Source: Pseudomonadota bacterium (GTDB lineage: Bacteria > Pseudomonadota > Alphaproteobacteria > Sphingomonadales > Sphingomonadaceae). Taken from it: a stretch of DNA of 13,063 nt. The notes below the pieces were generated by a model. That model had not been told where the DNA came from. It worked only from the letters and a program-made list of their open reading frames with translations, and did no database searches. Below, in pieces: positions 1 through 10,291 of this stretch. Position numbers and translations under genes: made by a program. The DNA lies in assembly GCA_023416515.1 (NCBI GenBank), contig JAEZHP010000104.1:1-13063 (forward strand), written 5' to 3'. Each line of letters starts with the position of its first letter. Within the stretch, counting starts at the first letter, position 1.

Positions 1-271
1 GGGCAGCCGCGCGCGCAGTCCGTGCCGCGACGGGCGCACTCCGCTGCGGGGCCGTCTGAGCGACAGGCTCGGCGCGTTCCTCCGCGGGGGCGGCGGTTTC
101 GGCCGCCACCGGCTCCGGCGCAGGTGCGACCGCTTCGGGGACGACGACAGGCGCGGGCGGCGCGTCAACGACAGCCGCAGCGTCCTGTGCGAAGGCCTGG
201 GTGGACGAGAGGGCGATGACGGCGGCAATCGCCGTCATTCCCGGGCGAAGCACTTTGTTTCGGTAGGTCAT
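1..271 (-). CDS. Exported Pro/Ala-rich protein, 5' part only
   Basis: The minus strand is open from an ATG at 271 to the window edge, so only about the first 90 residues are visible. The start MTYRNKVLRPGM is followed by a hydrophobic stretch (TAIAAVIALSS) and a likely signal peptidase site after TQAFA (about residues 24-28), which indicates export. From residue 30 the chain is low-complexity, rich in Ala, Pro, Val and Glu, typical of a periplasmic linker or wall-spanning spacer ahead of a folded domain that lies outside the window. No recognisable domain is visible, so no function is assigned. The ribosome binding site is weak. It is divergent from the YciI-like gene, with about 180 bp between the two starts; no clear promoter was identified in that gap. 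Confidence 0.7.
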   Translation of the reverse strand, partial: MTYRNKVLRPGMTAIAAVIALSSTQAFAQDAAAVVDAPPAPVVVPEAVAPAPEPVAAETAAPAEERAEPVAQTAPQRSAPVAARTARAAA

Positions 272-451
272 GCCGAAAGGATCGTATCGGCCCCGAATCA
301 GGTTCCGGATTTTCCGACGAGCCGCGTTAACCAATCGGTGAGCCGAACTGGCGTTGGATTTTTTCAGGACGCTAAACCGCCGACCTACCCGGACATAACG
401 CGCACGCAACGATCTCTGGACAGCCCGGCATCCTTGGTGAACGGTGAGGCC

Positions 452-754
452 ATGCCTCACTTCCTCCTCAGCTACGAACTGGCGCCGGATTATCTCGAGC
501 GCCGCCCCCTGTTTCGCGACGATCACCTCGCGCTCGCCTGGAAGGCCGCCGGCGCGGGCGCCCTGTTGCTCGGCGGAGCGGTAGGCGATCCGGTCGAGTC
601 CGCGCTTCTCCTGTTCACCGATGCCGAAGCCGCCGAGGCCTTCGCCGAGTCCGACCCCTATGTCCGTGAAGCCCTGGTCCGCAGCTGGCGGGTGACCCCC
701 TGGGCGACCGTGGTCGGGCCGAACGCCGACAATCCGGTTCACCCGGCGAGCTGA
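452..754 (+). CDS. YciI-like (YCII-related domain) protein
   Basis: A 100-residue protein with the features of the YciI family, a small ferredoxin-like fold thought to act as a small enzyme or accessory domain with an active-site His. Visible marks are the beta strand HFLLSYEL (residues 3-10), a His in RDDHLALA (His25), the Gly pair GGAV (41-44), the Asp-Pro-Tyr of SDPYV (67-71) and the closing strand WRVTPWATVVG (79-89). The reading frame stays open upstream to an ATG at 338, but residues encoded there show no family resemblance, while the ATG at 452 begins right at the first conserved strand and follows GGTGAGG, so 452 is chosen. Its stop is 6 bp from the convergent uvrB stop. The specific substrate is unknown. 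Confidence 0.85.
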   Translation: MPHFLLSYELAPDYLERRPLFRDDHLALAWKAAGAGALLLGGAVGDPVESALLLFTDAEAAEAFAESDPYVREALVRSWRVTPWATVVGPNADNPVHPAS

Positions 755-760
755 GGAGCG

Positions 761-2959
<2,199 letters not shown>

Positions 2960-3017
2960 TGAGCCCATATGGCCATTGCGTCGGCTCCGCGCTACCGTCC
3001 CGGGCACAACCACAAGC

Positions 3018-3024
3018 AGGGGAG
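3018..3024 (+). promoter_or_regulatory. Ribosome binding site fixing the first lipoprotein start
   Basis: AGGGGAG lies 6 nt before the ATG at 3031. The frame is open back to an ATG at 2953, but that would add about 26 residues ahead of a standard lipoprotein signal, so this site decides the start. Confidence 0.85.
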
Positions 3025-3030
3025 AATAAG

Positions 3031-3549
3031 ATGCGTTACTTGGGGTTTGTGCCTTTGGCTGCGCTTGCGGCTTGCGGGGGTGGAGCCGGAAACGAAACCA
3101 AGGCGGCGGCCCCGGACGCGTTGCGCGCCGGCCAATATGAAGTGACCGCCGAGGCGACCCAATTCCGCCAGGCGGATTCGGGCGAGGCCGCGATGAACAT
3201 GGCGACGGGCTGGCGCGAGGTCCGCTCCGTCTGCATCGGCGACACGACCCCCGCCGACCTGTTCGCGGCAAACGGCCTAAACTGCCAGCGCGGCACCTCC
3301 GCATATATGCGCAGCGGCACGATCAGCTCGACCTATCGCTGCACCGTCGAAGGACGCCAGGGCGAGGCCGCTCTCACCATCAGCGGCACCTTCACCGACG
3401 ACGGCTTCGAGGTCACCCGCAACCTTCGCACCGCGTTCACCGGCCAGGGCGACGTCGTCGCCGACGCCACCCTCACCGGCCGCCGCACCGGCGACTGCAC
3501 TCCGGGAGCGGAAGGCGGCAACGCCTCGGCGCCAGCCAACTCCAACTAG
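3031..3549 (+). CDS. DUF3617-like lipoprotein (first of tandem pair)
   Basis: A 172-residue predicted lipoprotein. The N-terminus MRYLGFVPLAALAAC is a short type II signal with lipobox LAAC (Cys15). The residue after Cys is Gly rather than Asp, which favours the outer membrane by the usual enteric rule. The mature part starts with a Gly/Ala-rich linker, then LRAGQYEVT (31-39). The spacing of Cys68, Cys85, Cys104 and Cys156 and the repeated short beta strands resemble the DUF3617 family, whose function is unknown. The GTFTDDGFEVTRNLR segment (119-133) fits this family's strand pattern. It is followed after 9 bp by a paralogous gene, so the two probably form an operon. The gap to the divergent uvrB start is 71 bp. 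The family call rests on pattern recognition, not on a profile search. Confidence 0.85.
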   Translation: MRYLGFVPLAALAACGGGAGNETKAAAPDALRAGQYEVTAEATQFRQADSGEAAMNMATGWREVRSVCIGDTTPADLFAANGLNCQRGTSAYMRSGTISSTYRCTVEGRQGEAALTISGTFTDDGFEVTRNLRTAFTGQGDVVADATLTGRRTGDCTPGAEGGNASAPANSN

Positions 3550-3558
3550 GACGATTGC

Positions 3559-4101
3559 TTGCGCCCCGTTCTTCCCTTCGCCGCGCTCCTTGCTTTCGCG
3601 GGCTGCGGCGGAGGGAGCGAGGCGCCCGGCAACATGTCCGGCGACGAGGTGAAGGCCGAAGTCGCCGACGTCCGCGTGACTCCGGGCGAGTGGGAGCAGC
3701 GAACCGAGATCCTGAGCGTCGAGGGGCCCGACATGCCGCTCGAGCTCGCCGCCCGCTTCCGGCAGCCGCGACCGCCCCAGCGCTATTGCATCACGCCCGA
3801 GCAGGTCGCCCAGCCGGCGCGGGTCAGCGACGCGATCGCCCGCCCGCAGGCTGGCTGCACGATGCGCGGCTTCACCATGCAGGGCGGGCGGATGGAGGGG
3901 GCCATGGCCTGCCGGGAGGGCTCGGCCGCCCAGGTCAGCACCATGATGAGCGGGACCTATTCACCGGAAAGTTTCGACTATAGGTCGCGCATCGAGATGC
4001 CGCCGCCGATCGGCGACGGCGTCGTCCGGATCGAGGCGCGGATCACCGGCAGGCGGATCGGGACGTGCCCGGCGCAGACACCTGGGGAGGGCAAAGAATG
4101 A
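3559..4101 (+). CDS. DUF3617-like lipoprotein (second of tandem pair)
   Basis: A 180-residue predicted lipoprotein starting at TTG 3559. The rare start is supported by AGGA at 3548-3551 overlapping the upstream stop and by the signal sequence MRPVLPFAALLAFAGC, which begins exactly there (lipobox FAGC, Cys16). The mature region has VTPGEWEQRTEI (40-51), then four Cys (77, 100, 118, 170) spaced almost as in the upstream paralogue (68, 85, 104, 156), which suggests two disulfides and the same fold. The block CTMRGFTMQGGRMEGAMAC (100-118) is typical of DUF3617 proteins. The gene lies 9 bp after its paralogue and its stop overlaps the next gene's start (ATGA), so all three are probably cotranscribed. 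The molecular role is unknown; the extracytoplasmic location is inferred from the signal. Confidence 0.85.
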   Translation: MRPVLPFAALLAFAGCGGGSEAPGNMSGDEVKAEVADVRVTPGEWEQRTEILSVEGPDMPLELAARFRQPRPPQRYCITPEQVAQPARVSDAIARPQAGCTMRGFTMQGGRMEGAMACREGSAAQVSTMMSGTYSPESFDYRSRIEMPPPIGDGVVRIEARITGRRIGTCPAQTPGEGKE

Positions 4102-4484
4102 TCGGTTACGTCACGCTGGGCACCAACGACCTGGAGCGGGCGCGCGCCTTTTACGACGCGCTTCTTGCGGAGATCGGCGCCAAGCGGCTTCTGCAGCTTC
4201 CGCATGGTTTCACCATGTGGGGGACGGCGATGAACCGGCCCGGCCTCGTCGTCACTCCGCCTTATGACGGCGAGCAGGCGGTGCCCGGCAACGGCAACAT
4301 GGCCGCTTTGGTGGTCGATAGCCGCGAGAAGGTCGAGCGGCTTCACGCCAAGGCGCTCGAGCTCGGCGGGACTTGCGAGGGAACGCCTGGCCTTCGCGGG
4401 CCCGAGGAGCTCGGCCAGTATTTTGCTTATTTCCGGGACCTCGACGGCAACAAGCTCGCCGTGTTCAGGATCGGCCCGGCCTGA
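4098..4484 (+). CDS. VOC-superfamily protein, likely without metal site
   Basis: A 128-residue single VOC (glyoxalase/bleomycin-resistance/dioxygenase fold) protein. The opening MIGYVTLGTNDLERARAFYDALL (residues 1-23) is the classic first beta-alpha unit, and YFRDLDGNKLAVF (111-123) is the last strand pair. The positions that usually carry the His, His and Glu metal ligands appear to hold Tyr4, Met68 and Ala121, so a metal-dependent lyase or dioxygenase activity is unlikely; a binding role or a different chemistry is possible. The ATG overlaps the preceding TGA by 4 nt, with GGGGAGG at 4084-4090 as ribosome binding site, so translation is coupled to the DUF3617 lipoprotein gene. The gene product lacks a signal and should be cytoplasmic, unlike its two upstream partners. 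Confidence 0.88.
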   Translation: MIGYVTLGTNDLERARAFYDALLAEIGAKRLLQLPHGFTMWGTAMNRPGLVVTPPYDGEQAVPGNGNMAALVVDSREKVERLHAKALELGGTCEGTPGLRGPEELGQYFAYFRDLDGNKLAVFRIGPA

Positions 4485-4490
4485 GCCGGC

Positions 4491-4928
4491 TTACTGACCC
4501 GCCCGGGGCAGGATGGTGAAGCCCGCGGGCGCGCGGTCCTCGCGATGCTCGTCATGATATTTGTCCATGACGACCGTGAAGCGGCCCGGCGCGGCGCCTC
4601 CGCAGTCGAGCGCATAGCCGTCGACCAGGGATCCGAACGCTCCCGGGCCCATCGACTCCGGCTGGCCGATGCGCGGCGCGCTTCCGTCGCCGCAGCGAAG
4701 GCGGGCGAGATAGGCCTGCTCGCCCTCCGGACCGCCGACTCGCACCGGATTGTCCATCGTGCCGAGCGGCCGGCTCTGGGCCGCGGCGATCGCAGCCTCT
4801 TCTTCCGACAGGCCGGCGGCGAGGCCCTGGAGCATCTGCTGAGGAGCGGTGGTGCGCTGGCCGATCGGCGGGCTCGCGGTTTGCGTGGACGCGGCCAGGG
4901 CGGCGGCGATGAGCGCGGCAAGGGACAT
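4491..4928 (-). CDS. Exported protein of unknown function
   Basis: A 145-residue protein with a short hydrophobic N-terminus (MSLAALIAAALAAS), read as a signal peptide although it lacks the usual basic residues. The rest holds GTMDNPVRVGGPEGEQAYLA (56-75), Cys79 and Cys109, which may form a disulfide, and a VVMDKYHDEH segment (119-128). I recall this layout, with NPVR, two Cys and an MDxYH block, as a conserved uncharacterised domain of sphingomonad exported proteins, but cannot name a family. The start has a good ribosome binding site (GGAGAAG just upstream) and no alternative start in frame. It lies 57 bp downstream of the lipoprotein gene on the same strand and its stop is 6 bp from the convergent VOC gene. 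Function is not inferred. Confidence 0.75.
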   Translation of the reverse strand: MSLAALIAAALAASTQTASPPIGQRTTAPQQMLQGLAAGLSEEEAAIAAAQSRPLGTMDNPVRVGGPEGEQAYLARLRCGDGSAPRIGQPESMGPGAFGSLVDGYALDCGGAAPGRFTVVMDKYHDEHREDRAPAGFTILPRAGQ

Positions 4929-4985
4929 ATCTTCTCCGGGGATTCGACTTTCGCCGAATGACTTAGCCGATCGGCGGCTGCCCCG

Positions 4986-5363
4986 CTAGCGACGGCTCAG
5001 CGACGCGGCGCAGGCGTCCCGGTCGGCGTCACGGCCGTCGGGCAGGCGAGCGTCGGCATGGGTCGACACCTGCTCGCCGCCGCGCCGCTGCGCGTAGAGA
5101 TAGAGGTCGAGGACGCAGGAGGTCCCGGTGAACTGCAGCTTGCGCGCCGAGCCTTCGTGAATGTCGAGGGCCGGCCGTCCGAACAGCGCGATCAGGCTTG
5201 ATGCGGTGCGGCCCATCAGCGGGTCGTCGGGATCGACGACCGGGTGGCCGGCCTGCGGACCCGGCCGCTCCGTCACGGGCGGCGTCGGCCGTCCGGGCCC
5301 AACGCAGCCGGCGAGCAGCGCAAGCATCCCCGCCACTGCCAATCTTCCTGCCGTCCGACCCAT
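4986..5363 (-). CDS. Small lipoprotein with a BamE/SmpA-like segment
   Basis: A 125-residue predicted lipoprotein: MGRTAGRLAVAGMLALLAGC gives lipobox LAGC with Cys20, followed by Val, compatible with the outer membrane. A Pro/Gly-rich linker (21-47) leads to DPLMGRTASSLIALFGRPAL (47-66), which resembles the SmpA/OmlA-type helix-loop in which an enzyme-free small fold recognises envelope partners, then KLQFTGTSCVLDLYLY (75-90) and Cys118, possibly paired with Cys83. Resemblance to the BamE/SmpA fold is weak and inferred. The frame extends upstream through an Arg-rich stretch with no similarity; the ATG at 5363 is chosen because it opens the lipoprotein signal and follows GAGGAGCAGGAAC. It is likely cotranscribed with the exported-protein gene downstream. 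Confidence 0.82.
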   Translation of the reverse strand: MGRTAGRLAVAGMLALLAGCVGPGRPTPPVTERPGPQAGHPVVDPDDPLMGRTASSLIALFGRPALDIHEGSARKLQFTGTSCVLDLYLYAQRRGGEQVSTHADARLPDGRDADRDACAASLSRR

Positions 5364-5382
5364 GTTCCTGCTCCTCGATTGG

Positions 5383-5392
5383 TTCCTAGGAA
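5383..5392. promoter_or_regulatory. Perfect 10-bp palindrome in a divergent gap
   Basis: TTCCTAGGAA lies about 20 bp upstream of the minus-strand lipoprotein start and about 64 bp upstream of the plus-strand VOC start. A GCAA tetraloop hairpin (5-bp stem, 5407-5420) follows. An operator is possible, but 10-bp palindromes also occur by chance. Confidence 0.2.
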
Positions 5393-5455
5393 TCACGAAG
5401 GAGCGCCGGCCGCAAGGCCGTTCCCATCGCACTTCCGGGGGGCTAAGCCTCGGCC

Positions 5456-5878
5456 ATGGCCCAGCTCCACCCCTTCCACCTCGCCTTTCCAGTCGATGAC
5501 CTCGCCGCCGCGCGCCGCTTCTACGGCGATCTGCTCGGCTGCCCGGAGGGGCGAAGCTCCGACCAGTGGATCGACTTCGATTTCTTCGGCCACCAGATCG
5601 TGGCCCATCTCGCCCCGGGCCGAGCCGGCCGCGAGGCAAGCAACGAGGTCGACGGCGACGACGTGCCGGTTCCGCATTTCGGGATCGTCCTTCCGCTCGC
5701 CGAGTGGGAAAAGGTCGCCGAGCGGCTTCAGGATGGCGCCGTCGATTTCATCATCCCGCCGACCATCCGCTTTGCCGGCCAGCCCGGCGAGCAGGCGACG
5801 ATGTTCTTCCTCGATCCCTCCGGCAATGCGCTGGAGCTCAAGGCGATGCGCGACCCGGCGAACCTGTTCGCCAAATAG
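5456..5878 (+). CDS. VOC-superfamily protein with intact metal triad
   Basis: A 140-residue VOC protein. The first unit LHPFHLAFPVDDLAAARRFY (4-23) carries His8, PHFGIVLPLAEW (73-84) carries His74, and FFLDPSGNALELKAM (117-131) carries Glu127. These fit the two-His, one-Glu ligand set of metal-dependent VOC enzymes such as glyoxalase I and type I extradiol dioxygenases, so a metal-dependent activity is likely; the substrate is not predictable from sequence alone. It is likely a cytoplasmic homodimer by family habit. The ribosome binding site is weak: a G run lies about 14 nt upstream of the ATG. Its stop is 3 bp from the convergent flavin reductase stop. It is separate from, and only distantly similar to, the VOC protein at 4098-4484, which lacks the ligands. 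Confidence 0.9.
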   Translation: MAQLHPFHLAFPVDDLAAARRFYGDLLGCPEGRSSDQWIDFDFFGHQIVAHLAPGRAGREASNEVDGDDVPVPHFGIVLPLAEWEKVAERLQDGAVDFIIPPTIRFAGQPGEQATMFFLDPSGNALELKAMRDPANLFAK

Positions 5879-5881
5879 CGA

Positions 5882-6376
5882 TCAGCACGGGTTGATGTTG
5901 CCGTACTGGCCGTTCCAGTAGAGCAAGGGCGACACGTCCTCGCGGACGCACACGTCCTCGATCACTCCGATGAAGATCGAGTGAGTCCCGAACTGGTGAT
6001 GGTCGATTCGCCGGCACAGGATCGAGGCCTGGGCGTCGATCAGCCGCGGCGGAAGATCGGGTGACAGCTCCCAGCCTTCCGCGAAGCGCCTTCCCTCCTC
6101 GCGCCGGTCGGCGAACATCCGGGCGATGTCCTCCTGGTCGCGGTGGAGGATGTTGACCCGGAAATTGGCGAGGTCCGCCATCGACGCGTGGACCGCGGCC
6201 GCGCGGTTGATGCAGGCGAGCAGGCTCGGCGGCTCCATCGACAGCGATGACACCGCGGTCGCGGTGATTCCGAGCGGCTGGCCGTCGACGGTGATGCTGA
6301 TCACGTTCACCGTCGCCGCGACCCTGCGCATCGCCCGGCGGAACTGGCCGATGACGTCGTCGTCCTCGCCGTTCAT
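5882..6376 (-). CDS. Flavin reductase-like, FMN-binding protein
   Basis: A 164-residue member of the short-chain flavin reductase family (HpaC/DIM6-NTAB type). Such proteins use NAD(P)H to reduce FMN or FAD, which is then passed to a partner monooxygenase. Conserved features are FRRAMRRVAATVNVI (12-26), GITATAVSS (36-44), the EPP of MEPPSLLACIN (47-57), FRVNIL (72-77), GTHSIFIG (130-137) and the closing YWNGQYG (153-159). The frame is open further upstream inside hutG, but similarity begins near the ATG at 6376, which overlaps the hutG stop as ATGA, so translation is probably coupled. A monooxygenase partner is not visible in the window. The coupling to hutG suggests a role alongside histidine breakdown, but no such role is known to me. 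Confidence 0.92.
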   Translation of the reverse strand: MNGEDDDVIGQFRRAMRRVAATVNVISITVDGQPLGITATAVSSLSMEPPSLLACINRAAAVHASMADLANFRVNILHRDQEDIARMFADRREEGRRFAEGWELSPDLPPRLIDAQASILCRRIDHHQFGTHSIFIGVIEDVCVREDVSPLLYWNGQYGNINPC

Positions 6377-7260
6377 GCCTCGAACCGCATCTCGTAGCCG
6401 ACCAATATCTCGCACACCCAGCGCGCCGCGGTGAGCGCGGTGATCTCGCCGACGTCGAGCGACGGGTCGAACTCGGTGAGGTCGACGAGCGCAACCTTGG
6501 GATGAGCTGCGAGGATCCGCGCCGCGAGGAAGAAGTCGTTGACGTTCATCCCGCCCGGCCGGGCGCCGGGCGCACCTGGGCACTGGCTTCGGTCGATCAC
6601 GTCGATGTCGAAATCGACGATGATCCGCTCGACATGGCCGAGATGGTCGAGCGCGTCGTCGACGATGTTCGCGATGTCGTCGCGGTGGACCATGTCGATG
6701 TCGATGACGTCGATCCCGGCCGCGACCGCGTCCTCATGCATCTTCGCCGTGTTGGCGAAGGGCGCCAGCCCGATCTGGCAGATGTTGCGCCCGGGCAGCC
6801 CGTCCTCGAGCAGGCAGCGCACCGGATTGCCGTTGAGCGGGCCGTTCTCGGTACCGCGCATGTCGAAATGGGCATCGAGCGTGATCAGCCCGACCTCGCT
6901 CAGCGGCACTCCCAGGCCATGCGCCGCCGGCCGGGTCACCGCATTGTTGCCGCCGAGAAGGATGGTGAGCGGATGGGTCGAGGTCGCCAGCGCGACCGCG
7001 TTGCGGATCGTCGCGAAGCCGTCGGCGGGCATCAGCCCGTTCACCGGCAGGTCGCCGAGGTCGGTCACTTGGCGATGCAACTCCTCACCCGACAGGAGGT
7101 CGTAGCTGCTGAACCGGCGAAGGGCCTGGCGGATGGTGGCGGGCGCGAGGTCGCAGCGGCCGGGGGTGACCGACCCGGCCTCCATCGGCGCTCCGATCAG
7201 CGCGACCTCCGCGGATTCCTCGTTTCCGATCAAGTCGGTGATGCGGGGCCAGTCGCTCAT
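6373..7260 (-). CDS. hutG: Arginase-family formimidoylglutamase-type hydrolase
   Basis: A 295-residue arginase/agmatinase-family (ureohydrolase) protein. From the position next to hutI, hutU and hutH it should hydrolyse N-formimino-L-glutamate to glutamate and formamide, the last step of the four-step route. Visible motifs are DAHFD (129-133), with Asp129, His131 and Asp133 as ligands; DFDIDVID (216-223), with Asp218 and Asp220; and TEFDP (262-266), with Glu263. The first motif, normally GGDH, reads GGNN (103-106), so the expected ligand His is Asn106. The overall spacing is otherwise normal. The start ATG 7260 is preferred over an upstream open frame because similarity begins there; AAGGG lies immediately upstream, closer than usual, so the start is less certain. 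It is divergent from hutI, and its stop overlaps the flavin reductase start. Confidence 0.88.
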   Translation of the reverse strand: MSDWPRITDLIGNEESAEVALIGAPMEAGSVTPGRCDLAPATIRQALRRFSSYDLLSGEELHRQVTDLGDLPVNGLMPADGFATIRNAVALATSTHPLTILLGGNNAVTRPAAHGLGVPLSEVGLITLDAHFDMRGTENGPLNGNPVRCLLEDGLPGRNICQIGLAPFANTAKMHEDAVAAGIDVIDIDMVHRDDIANIVDDALDHLGHVERIIVDFDIDVIDRSQCPGAPGARPGGMNVNDFFLAARILAAHPKVALVDLTEFDPSLDVGEITALTAARWVCEILVGYEMRFEA

Positions 7261-7300
7261 CCCTTGGCGCTTATCCCCGTCTCGTGCCAAAGGCGAGTGC
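7261..7300. promoter_or_regulatory. 40-bp divergent hutG-hutI gap with imperfect palindrome
   Basis: Only 40 bp separate the hutG and hutI starts. CCCTTGGC (7261-7268) and GCCAAAGG (7286-7293) form an inverted pair matching at 7 of 8 positions with 17 nt between. The hutI-side arm overlaps AAAGGCGAG, the likely hutI ribosome binding site, and the hutG-side arm gives AAGGG next to the hutG ATG. There is little room for two promoters with leaders, so at least one probably lies inside the opposite gene. A repressor such as HutC might bind here, but no classical HutC operator was recognised. Confidence 0.4.
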
Positions 7301-8518
7301 ATGTGGGATTTGGTGCTTACCGACTGCAACATCGCGACCATGGATCCGGCCGTGCCGGGCGCGTTCGGGGCGATCGAGAATGGCGCGATCGGGGTGATCG
7401 ACGGGCGGATCGTCCAGGTCGGCCGCCGTTCGGAGATCGCCGGCTCGCGCGCCAAGCGAGTCGAGGCTCTAGGCGGCGCCTGGGTCACTCCGGGCCTGAT
7501 CGACTGCCACACCCATCTCGTCTTCGGCGGCAACCGTGCCAACGAGTTCGAGATGCGCCTCGAGGGCGCGAGCTACGAGGAGATCGCCAAGGCCGGCGGC
7601 GGGATCGTCTCCACAGTCTCCGCGACCCGCTCGGCGAGCGAGGACGAGCTGGTCGAGCAGGCGCTTCCGCGGCTGGAAGCGCTGATGCGCGGCGGGGTCA
7701 CCACCATCGAGATCAAGTCGGGCTACGGCCTCGACAAGAAGACCGAATTGAAGATGCTCAAGGCGGTGCAGGCGCTCGGCCGCGACCGCGCGGTGCGCAT
7801 CGCCCCCACCCTGCTCGCGCTCCACGCGCTTCCGGCCGACTATAAGGACCGGCGCGAGGCCTTCGTCCGCCTCGCCACCGACGAGATCATCCCGGCGGCC
7901 AAGGCGCAGGGCCTCGCCGAAGCGGTCGACGCCTTCTGCGAAGGGATCGGCTTCACTCCGGGCGAGGTGCAGGAAGTGTTCGAGGCCGCCGCCGCCGCGT
8001 GCCTGAGGATCAAGCTCCACGCCGAGCAACTCAGCAACTTGAACGGCGCCGCCCTCGCCGCCCGCTACGGAGCGCTCTCCGCGGACCATCTCGAGCATCT
8101 CGACGAAGCCGGCGCCGAGGCCATGGCCCGCGCCGGGATGGTCGGCGTCCTCCTCCCCGGCGCCTTCTACGCGCTCAAGGAGACCCGCAAGCCGCCGGTC
8201 GACCTCCTGCGCAAACACAAGGTGCCGATGGCGGTCGCGACCGACTGCAACCCCGGCACCTCGCCCGTCCTGTCCCCGACGCTGATGCTCAGCATGGCCT
8301 GCACCCTGTTCGGCCTCACGCCCGAGGAAGCGCTCGCCGGAATGACCCTCAACGCCGCGCGTGCCCTCGGGCGCGAGGACGAAATCGGCTCGATCACCAC
8401 CGGCAAGGCCGCGGACCTGTGCGTCTGGAACGTCACCCGCCCCGCCGAACTCTGCTACTGGATCGGCCTGCCGGGCCCGCAGCGGCGGTTCTTTGGAGGC
8501 GTGGAGACTATCCCCTAG
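7301..8518 (+). CDS. hutI: Imidazolonepropionase HutI
   Basis: HutI opens the ring of 4-imidazolone-5-propionate to give N-formimino-L-glutamate, the third step of histidine breakdown. The 405 residues match the family size. It is an amidohydrolase: the metal motif HTH (70-72) sits in DCHTHLVFGGNRANEFE (68-84), the substrate-binding IKSGYGLD is at 138-145, LHAEQLS is at 239-245 (His240), ADHLEH at 261-266 and TDCNPG at 314-319 (Asp315). The open frame extends upstream across the hutG 5' end, but similarity begins at ATG 7301, which follows AAAGGCGAG, a good ribosome binding site. It leads a hutI-hutU-hutH unit on the plus strand, with gaps of 96 and 85 bp, both filled by a repeat pair, rather than the usual short operon gaps. 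No truncation or odd residue was seen. Confidence 0.98.
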   Translation: MWDLVLTDCNIATMDPAVPGAFGAIENGAIGVIDGRIVQVGRRSEIAGSRAKRVEALGGAWVTPGLIDCHTHLVFGGNRANEFEMRLEGASYEEIAKAGGGIVSTVSATRSASEDELVEQALPRLEALMRGGVTTIEIKSGYGLDKKTELKMLKAVQALGRDRAVRIAPTLLALHALPADYKDRREAFVRLATDEIIPAAKAQGLAEAVDAFCEGIGFTPGEVQEVFEAAAAACLRIKLHAEQLSNLNGAALAARYGALSADHLEHLDEAGAEAMARAGMVGVLLPGAFYALKETRKPPVDLLRKHKVPMAVATDCNPGTSPVLSPTLMLSMACTLFGLTPEEALAGMTLNAARALGREDEIGSITTGKAADLCVWNVTRPAELCYWIGLPGPQRRFFGGVETIP

Positions 8519-8519
8519 G

Positions 8520-8606
8520 CCGGCTTGCCTGAGCTTGTCGAAGGCCACTCCTTCTCTTTACAGCCGCCCAAGAAGAAGCGGGCTTTGACAAGCTCAGCCA
8601 AGCCGG
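8520..8606. repeat. REP-like inverted repeat pair, hutI-hutU gap
   Basis: Two 27-nt arms, 8520-8546 and 8580-8606, are inverted copies matching at 24 of 27 positions, with a 33-nt centre. The centre is pyrimidine-rich on the left (CCTTCTCTTT) and purine-rich on the right (AAGAAGAAG), so it could extend the stem. The core CTGAGCTTGTCGAAG recurs in the hutU-hutH gap. The element fills nearly the whole gap; no T run follows the right arm, so an ordinary intrinsic terminator is unlikely. Similar cores are, from memory, abundant in sphingomonad genomes. Roles could be mRNA stabilisation or processing within the operon. Confidence 0.85.
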
Positions 8607-8614
8607 ATTGAGAA

Positions 8615-10278
<1,664 letters not shown>

Positions 10279-10291
<13 letters not shown>

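Noticed and set aside
5407..5420. GCAA tetraloop hairpin (5-bp stem) as a riboswitch or leader element
   Set aside because: Short stem in GC-rich sequence with no further conserved structure; expected by chance.
6502..7300. Long plus-strand open frame across hutG into hutI
   Set aside because: It is antisense to hutG and then out of frame with hutI; no domain is seen and the hut genes explain the region.
7469..8548. A 359-codon minus-strand frame opposite hutI
   Set aside because: Shadow of hutI in high-GC DNA; Gly/Glu/Arg/Leu-rich translation without motifs.
8520..8606. CRISPR repeat interpretation of the hut gap elements
   Set aside because: There are only inverted pairs, not direct repeats with regular spacers, and no cas genes are present.
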